A DNA stretch of 8,127 bases from Desulfobacteraceae bacterium (GTDB lineage: Bacteria; Desulfobacterota; DSM-4660; Desulfatiglandales; Desulfatiglandaceae), in NCBI GenBank assembly GCA_013203065.1, contig JABMQV010000501.1, positions 1 to 8,127 of the forward strand. Direction: 5' to 3'. The position numbers were made by a program, and so were the translations under genes. Shown in pieces: positions 6,433-8,127 of this stretch; positions within the stretch are counted from its first letter, which is position 1, and the number at the start of each line of letters is the position of its first letter. The notes under the pieces were generated by a model. It did no database searches and had not been told where the DNA came from. It was given only the letters and a program-made list of their open reading frames with translations.

Positions 6433-7320
6433 TCATGCCATGGTGATCTTGGCCAGATTCAGAACCCGTCTTGCCTTTTCCACAACTGGATAGTCGACAA
6501 ACTTGTCATCCAAATGTATGGCGGCTATGCCTCTTGCCTCCGCCTCATCAAATGCTTGAATCACCCGTTCCGCATAAAGGATTTCCTCCCTGGTGGGCGA
6601 AAAAATCTCATGGCACGGCTCGATCTGGTTCGGATGGATGCACAATTTGCCTTGAAACCCCAGTTGCTTGGCCCTTCTTGCATCGGCCTTTAGCGCCTCC
6701 CGGTCCTTGAGATCGATCATAAAGGGGGTATCCAGCGGGGGGTCTATGTCGGCCGCCCGGCAGGCGATGGGTATCCGGGAACGCGGATAGAAAAGCTCTG
6801 TACCCTCCCTGGTGATTTCTATTCCCATGTCCAGGGTATAATCCGCGGCCCCAAAGGCCACGGTAAAAAGCCTGGCCGGAAGGGTCCTTTCCGATACAAT
6901 CTCAAAGACGTTTTCTATAGCCCTGGCCGATTCGATCAAGGGAATAATGGCAATGGCCCCCGGCTCCATCCCCTTTTCCTTTTCTACCGCCAGGAGCAGT
7001 CTGTGTATCTCACGAACATGTTCTTTATCCTCTACCTTTGGGACGATGATGCATCCAAGGCCTTCCACGATTACCGCTTCCAGATCCTCCTGGATGAACC
7101 CGGAATCCAGTCCATTCACCCGAACGATTATTTCCTTGTTGACATGTTCCAGAATCTTTTCGCGAACCTTTGGTCGGGCAATGGCTTTCTCGCTCAGTGC
7201 CACTGCGTCCTCAAGATCGATAATGATCGCATCGGCCCCGGACTTTGCCGCCTTGTCCACGCGATCGGGACGGCTTCCGGGGACAAAGAGGGCCGTTCTC
7301 ATGGGTCCAAAGGATTTCAT
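6433..7320 (-). CDS. CitE-like acyl-CoA lyase (HpcH/HpaI aldolase family; malyl-/citramalyl-CoA lyase type)
   Basis: This 295-residue TIM-barrel enzyme should cleave or form a C-C bond in a 3-hydroxyacyl-CoA such as malyl-CoA or citramalyl-CoA, with Mg2+. The family pattern is complete: RTALFVPGSRPDRV (8-21), ADAIIIDLEDAV (29-40), Arg67 in RVNG, Glu130 in IPLIESARAIE, Asp160 in FGAADYTLDMG and the C-terminal GKLCIHPNQI. Glu130 and Asp160 are the expected Mg ligands. No CitD (acyl carrier) or CitF (transferase) gene is nearby, so this is a stand-alone lyase and not a citrate lyase beta subunit. The ATG at 7320 has GGAGG (7327-7331) with 6 bases of spacing, inside the end of the upstream HD gene; one base separates that stop from this start, so translation is probably coupled. 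Thioesterase activity, known for some relatives, is an alternative. The substrate cannot be read from the sequence. Confidence 0.92.
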   Translation of the reverse strand: MKSFGPMRTALFVPGSRPDRVDKAAKSGADAIIIDLEDAVALSEKAIARPKVREKILEHVNKEIIVRVNGLDSGFIQEDLEAVIVEGLGCIIVPKVEDKEHVREIHRLLLAVEKEKGMEPGAIAIIPLIESARAIENVFEIVSERTLPARLFTVAFGAADYTLDMGIEITREGTELFYPRSRIPIACRAADIDPPLDTPFMIDLKDREALKADARRAKQLGFQGKLCIHPNQIEPCHEIFSPTREEILYAERVIQAFDEAEARGIAAIHLDDKFVDYPVVEKARRVLNLAKITMA

Positions 7321-7321
7321 T

Positions 7322-7915
7322 TCATGCCTCCATTCTCAGTTCTTCTTCAATACGTTCCAGGAAGGTTCTCATGTATTCCATTCTTGACCGACCAAGTTCT
7401 CCAGCCTTTGCTGTGTGAAATGTACCTTCCACCTTGGCCAGGACTGAGCGCAGGTAGTCAGGAAAACCGCTGATCTTCCCATCAAAGGAACCATCATTCA
7501 GTCCGCGTATCACGGCCCGAAGTATTCCGATGGCTCCGATATATTCCAGGGCATCGGCATCTTGACCCACCATGGCTTCGGTTGTCTTTGGATCGGGTGC
7601 GCCACCGTAACGGCTATGGGCCTCGAGTACGTGCAGGGCGCCATCGATTTTCTCCTCGGGAAACCCCACCTCTTTCAAAATCTCGGCGGCCCTTTCACGC
7701 CCAACCACAAAATGCCTCTTTCTGTTGATGACCACACCCACATCATGGAGAAGCGCACCTGCCACCAAAACCTCCATATCGGCGCCTGCGTCGGGCCCGA
7801 GTTCTTGACACCACGAGGTCATTCTCTCAACATGATCCGTGCTGGCAACCGGCTCTTCTGAAAGATCGGATTTGGCATACCCCCAGGTCCTTTCTTGAAT
7901 CTCTGTCAGGTCCAT
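7322..7915 (-). CDS. HD-domain protein (predicted metal-dependent phosphohydrolase)
   Basis: This 197-residue soluble protein has the HD metal-site pattern: His28 (DHVERM), the His57-Asp58 doublet (ALLHDVG) and an aspartate in QDADALEYIG (Asp119 or Asp121), with a further His100 in EAHSRYGG. It resembles small stand-alone HD hydrolases related to YedJ, for which nucleotide or other phosphoester substrates are known or suspected; the specific substrate here is unknown. The ATG at 7915 is preceded by AGGAGG (7925-7930) with 9 bases of spacing. It is the first gene of the apparent operon and ends one base before the CitE-like lyase gene, an arrangement that ties their expression tightly together. 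A role in the lyase pathway, for example repairing or recycling a CoA or nucleotide by-product, is only a guess from position. Confidence 0.88.
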   Translation of the reverse strand: MDLTEIQERTWGYAKSDLSEEPVASTDHVERMTSWCQELGPDAGADMEVLVAGALLHDVGVVINRKRHFVVGRERAAEILKEVGFPEEKIDGALHVLEAHSRYGGAPDPKTTEAMVGQDADALEYIGAIGILRAVIRGLNDGSFDGKISGFPDYLRSVLAKVEGTFHTAKAGELGRSRMEYMRTFLERIEEELRMEA

Positions 7916-7962
7916 TCTAAAAAGCCTCCTTTGGTGTTGAAAGTCCGTATGCCTTCAAATTT

Positions 7963-7988
7963 TCTTAGGGCCTGCGCAGGCCCTAAGA
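7963..7988. repeat. Perfect 26-bp palindrome in the leader of the HD-CitE-GntR operon
   Basis: The arms are TCTTAGGGCCTGC and its exact reverse complement, with no spacer, so RNA from either strand could fold into a GC-rich hairpin of about 11 bp. On the minus strand it is followed by AAAATTTG and not a U-run, so it is not a standard intrinsic terminator. It starts 33 bases upstream of the AGGAGG of the HD gene. It could be a dimer-binding operator, a weak terminator of the upstream gene, or an mRNA-stabilising hairpin. Confidence 0.7.
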
Positions 7989-7995
7989 TTCGTGC

Positions 7996-8012
7996 TCCAT
8001 CGACCCGATGGA
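7996..8012. repeat. Short hairpin next to the leader palindrome
   Basis: TCCATCG (7996-8002) and CGATGGA (8006-8012) pair perfectly around a 3-base loop, only 7 bases from the larger palindrome. On the minus strand it would come first, giving two hairpins in tandem in the leader of the HD gene. Confidence 0.5.
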
Positions 8013-8024
8013 TATTTTCTAAAT

Positions 8025-8052
8025 ATTATCGATTGTCGACTAGATATGCCAA
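8025..8052 (-). promoter_or_regulatory. Candidate sigma-70-type promoter of the HD-CitE-GntR operon
   Basis: On the minus strand TTGGCA (8047-8052, five of six matches to TTGACA) is followed after 16 bases by GATAAT (8025-8030, five of six matches to TATAAT). Transcription would start near 8018 and give a leader of about 100 bases containing both hairpins. An ATATTT/AAATAT dyad (8012-8026) overlaps the -10 and start region and could be an operator. The promoter would overlap the last codons of the possible upstream gene tail. Confidence 0.45.
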
Positions 8053-8127
8053 CTTCTCTCCCGTAGTCAAGTGGAAAATCAGAAATCTCAGGTAAGGCCT
8101 CAGGGGTTTGTCCTCTGATGCGTTAGC
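8026..8127 (-). CDS. Possible C-terminal tail of an upstream gene, partial
   Basis: One minus-strand frame is open from the right edge for 33 codons and ends at TAA (8026-8028). The peptide (beginning ANASEDKP and ending LAYLVDNR) has a protein-like composition but I do not recognise it. An open stretch this short is fairly likely by chance. If real, the upstream gene has the same orientation and ends 110 bases before the HD gene. Confidence 0.3.
   Translation of the reverse strand, partial: ANASEDKPLRPYLRFLIFHLTTGEKLAYLVDNR

Noticed and set aside
6433..7320. Citrate lyase beta subunit (citE of a citrate lyase complex)
   Set aside because: No citD, citF, citC or citX gene is adjacent, so a stand-alone acyl-CoA lyase is more likely.
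7003..7473. A 156-codon plus-strand open frame across the HD/CitE junction
   Set aside because: Both minus-strand genes are intact and highly conserved in this stretch; the plus-strand peptide is low-quality shadow sequence.
7963..7988. The palindrome as an intrinsic terminator
   Set aside because: Neither strand has a U-run after the hairpin (AAAATTTG on the minus strand, TTCGTG on the plus strand), so it is listed as a palindrome of unknown role.
7895..8095. A 66-codon plus-strand open frame over the leader region
   Set aside because: It overlaps the start of the HD gene and runs through both palindromes; there is no ribosome site or recognisable motif.

Overview
All recognisable genes in this window lie on the minus strand, so the locus reads from right to left. 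The gene content suggests a strictly anaerobic bacterium: an aldehyde:ferredoxin oxidoreductase relative, a 4Fe-4S flavin reductase of the FadH/enoate reductase type, an oxygen-sensitive class I fumarase and a succinate dehydrogenase/fumarate reductase. The best guess is a sulfate-reducing or syntrophic member of the Desulfobacterota. This is inferred from gene content only; no marker gene is present to prove it.

In order of transcription: (1) the right edge (8127 to 7916) holds a possible C-terminal tail of an upstream gene, a promoter-like pair of hexamers, a short hairpin and a perfect 26-bp palindrome. (2) An HD-domain phosphohydrolase (7915-7322) is followed one base later by a stand-alone CitE-type acyl-CoA lyase (7320-6433), and then by a FadR-type GntR regulator (6393-5695). 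(3) After a 118-base gap comes a 647-residue NADH:flavin oxidoreductase (5576-3633). (4) An aldehyde:ferredoxin oxidoreductase gene (3533-2328) is broken: about 200 codons are missing from its N-terminal half, and there is a second frameshift near its C-terminal cluster cysteine. (5) A TCA-type module follows: the fumarase class I alpha subunit (2264-1419), a membrane cytochrome b resembling SdhC and SdhD joined in one chain (1299-472), and the first 120 residues of the flavoprotein subunit SdhA/FrdA, cut by the window edge (360-1).

The left-hand module interconverts succinate, fumarate and malate, with electrons passing through membrane quinone. The right-hand module (acyl-CoA lyase, enoate/dienoyl-CoA-type reductase, GntR regulator) looks like a catabolic operon for an unsaturated or hydroxylated organic acid. 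Its lyase product could feed the TCA module, but the substrate cannot be read from the sequence. I see no mobile element, CRISPR array, tRNA or rRNA, and no clearly new multi-gene system. The most notable points are the decayed oxidoreductase with an inverted repeat at the deletion junction, the single-chain four-histidine cytochrome b, and the palindromic leader of the right-hand operon.
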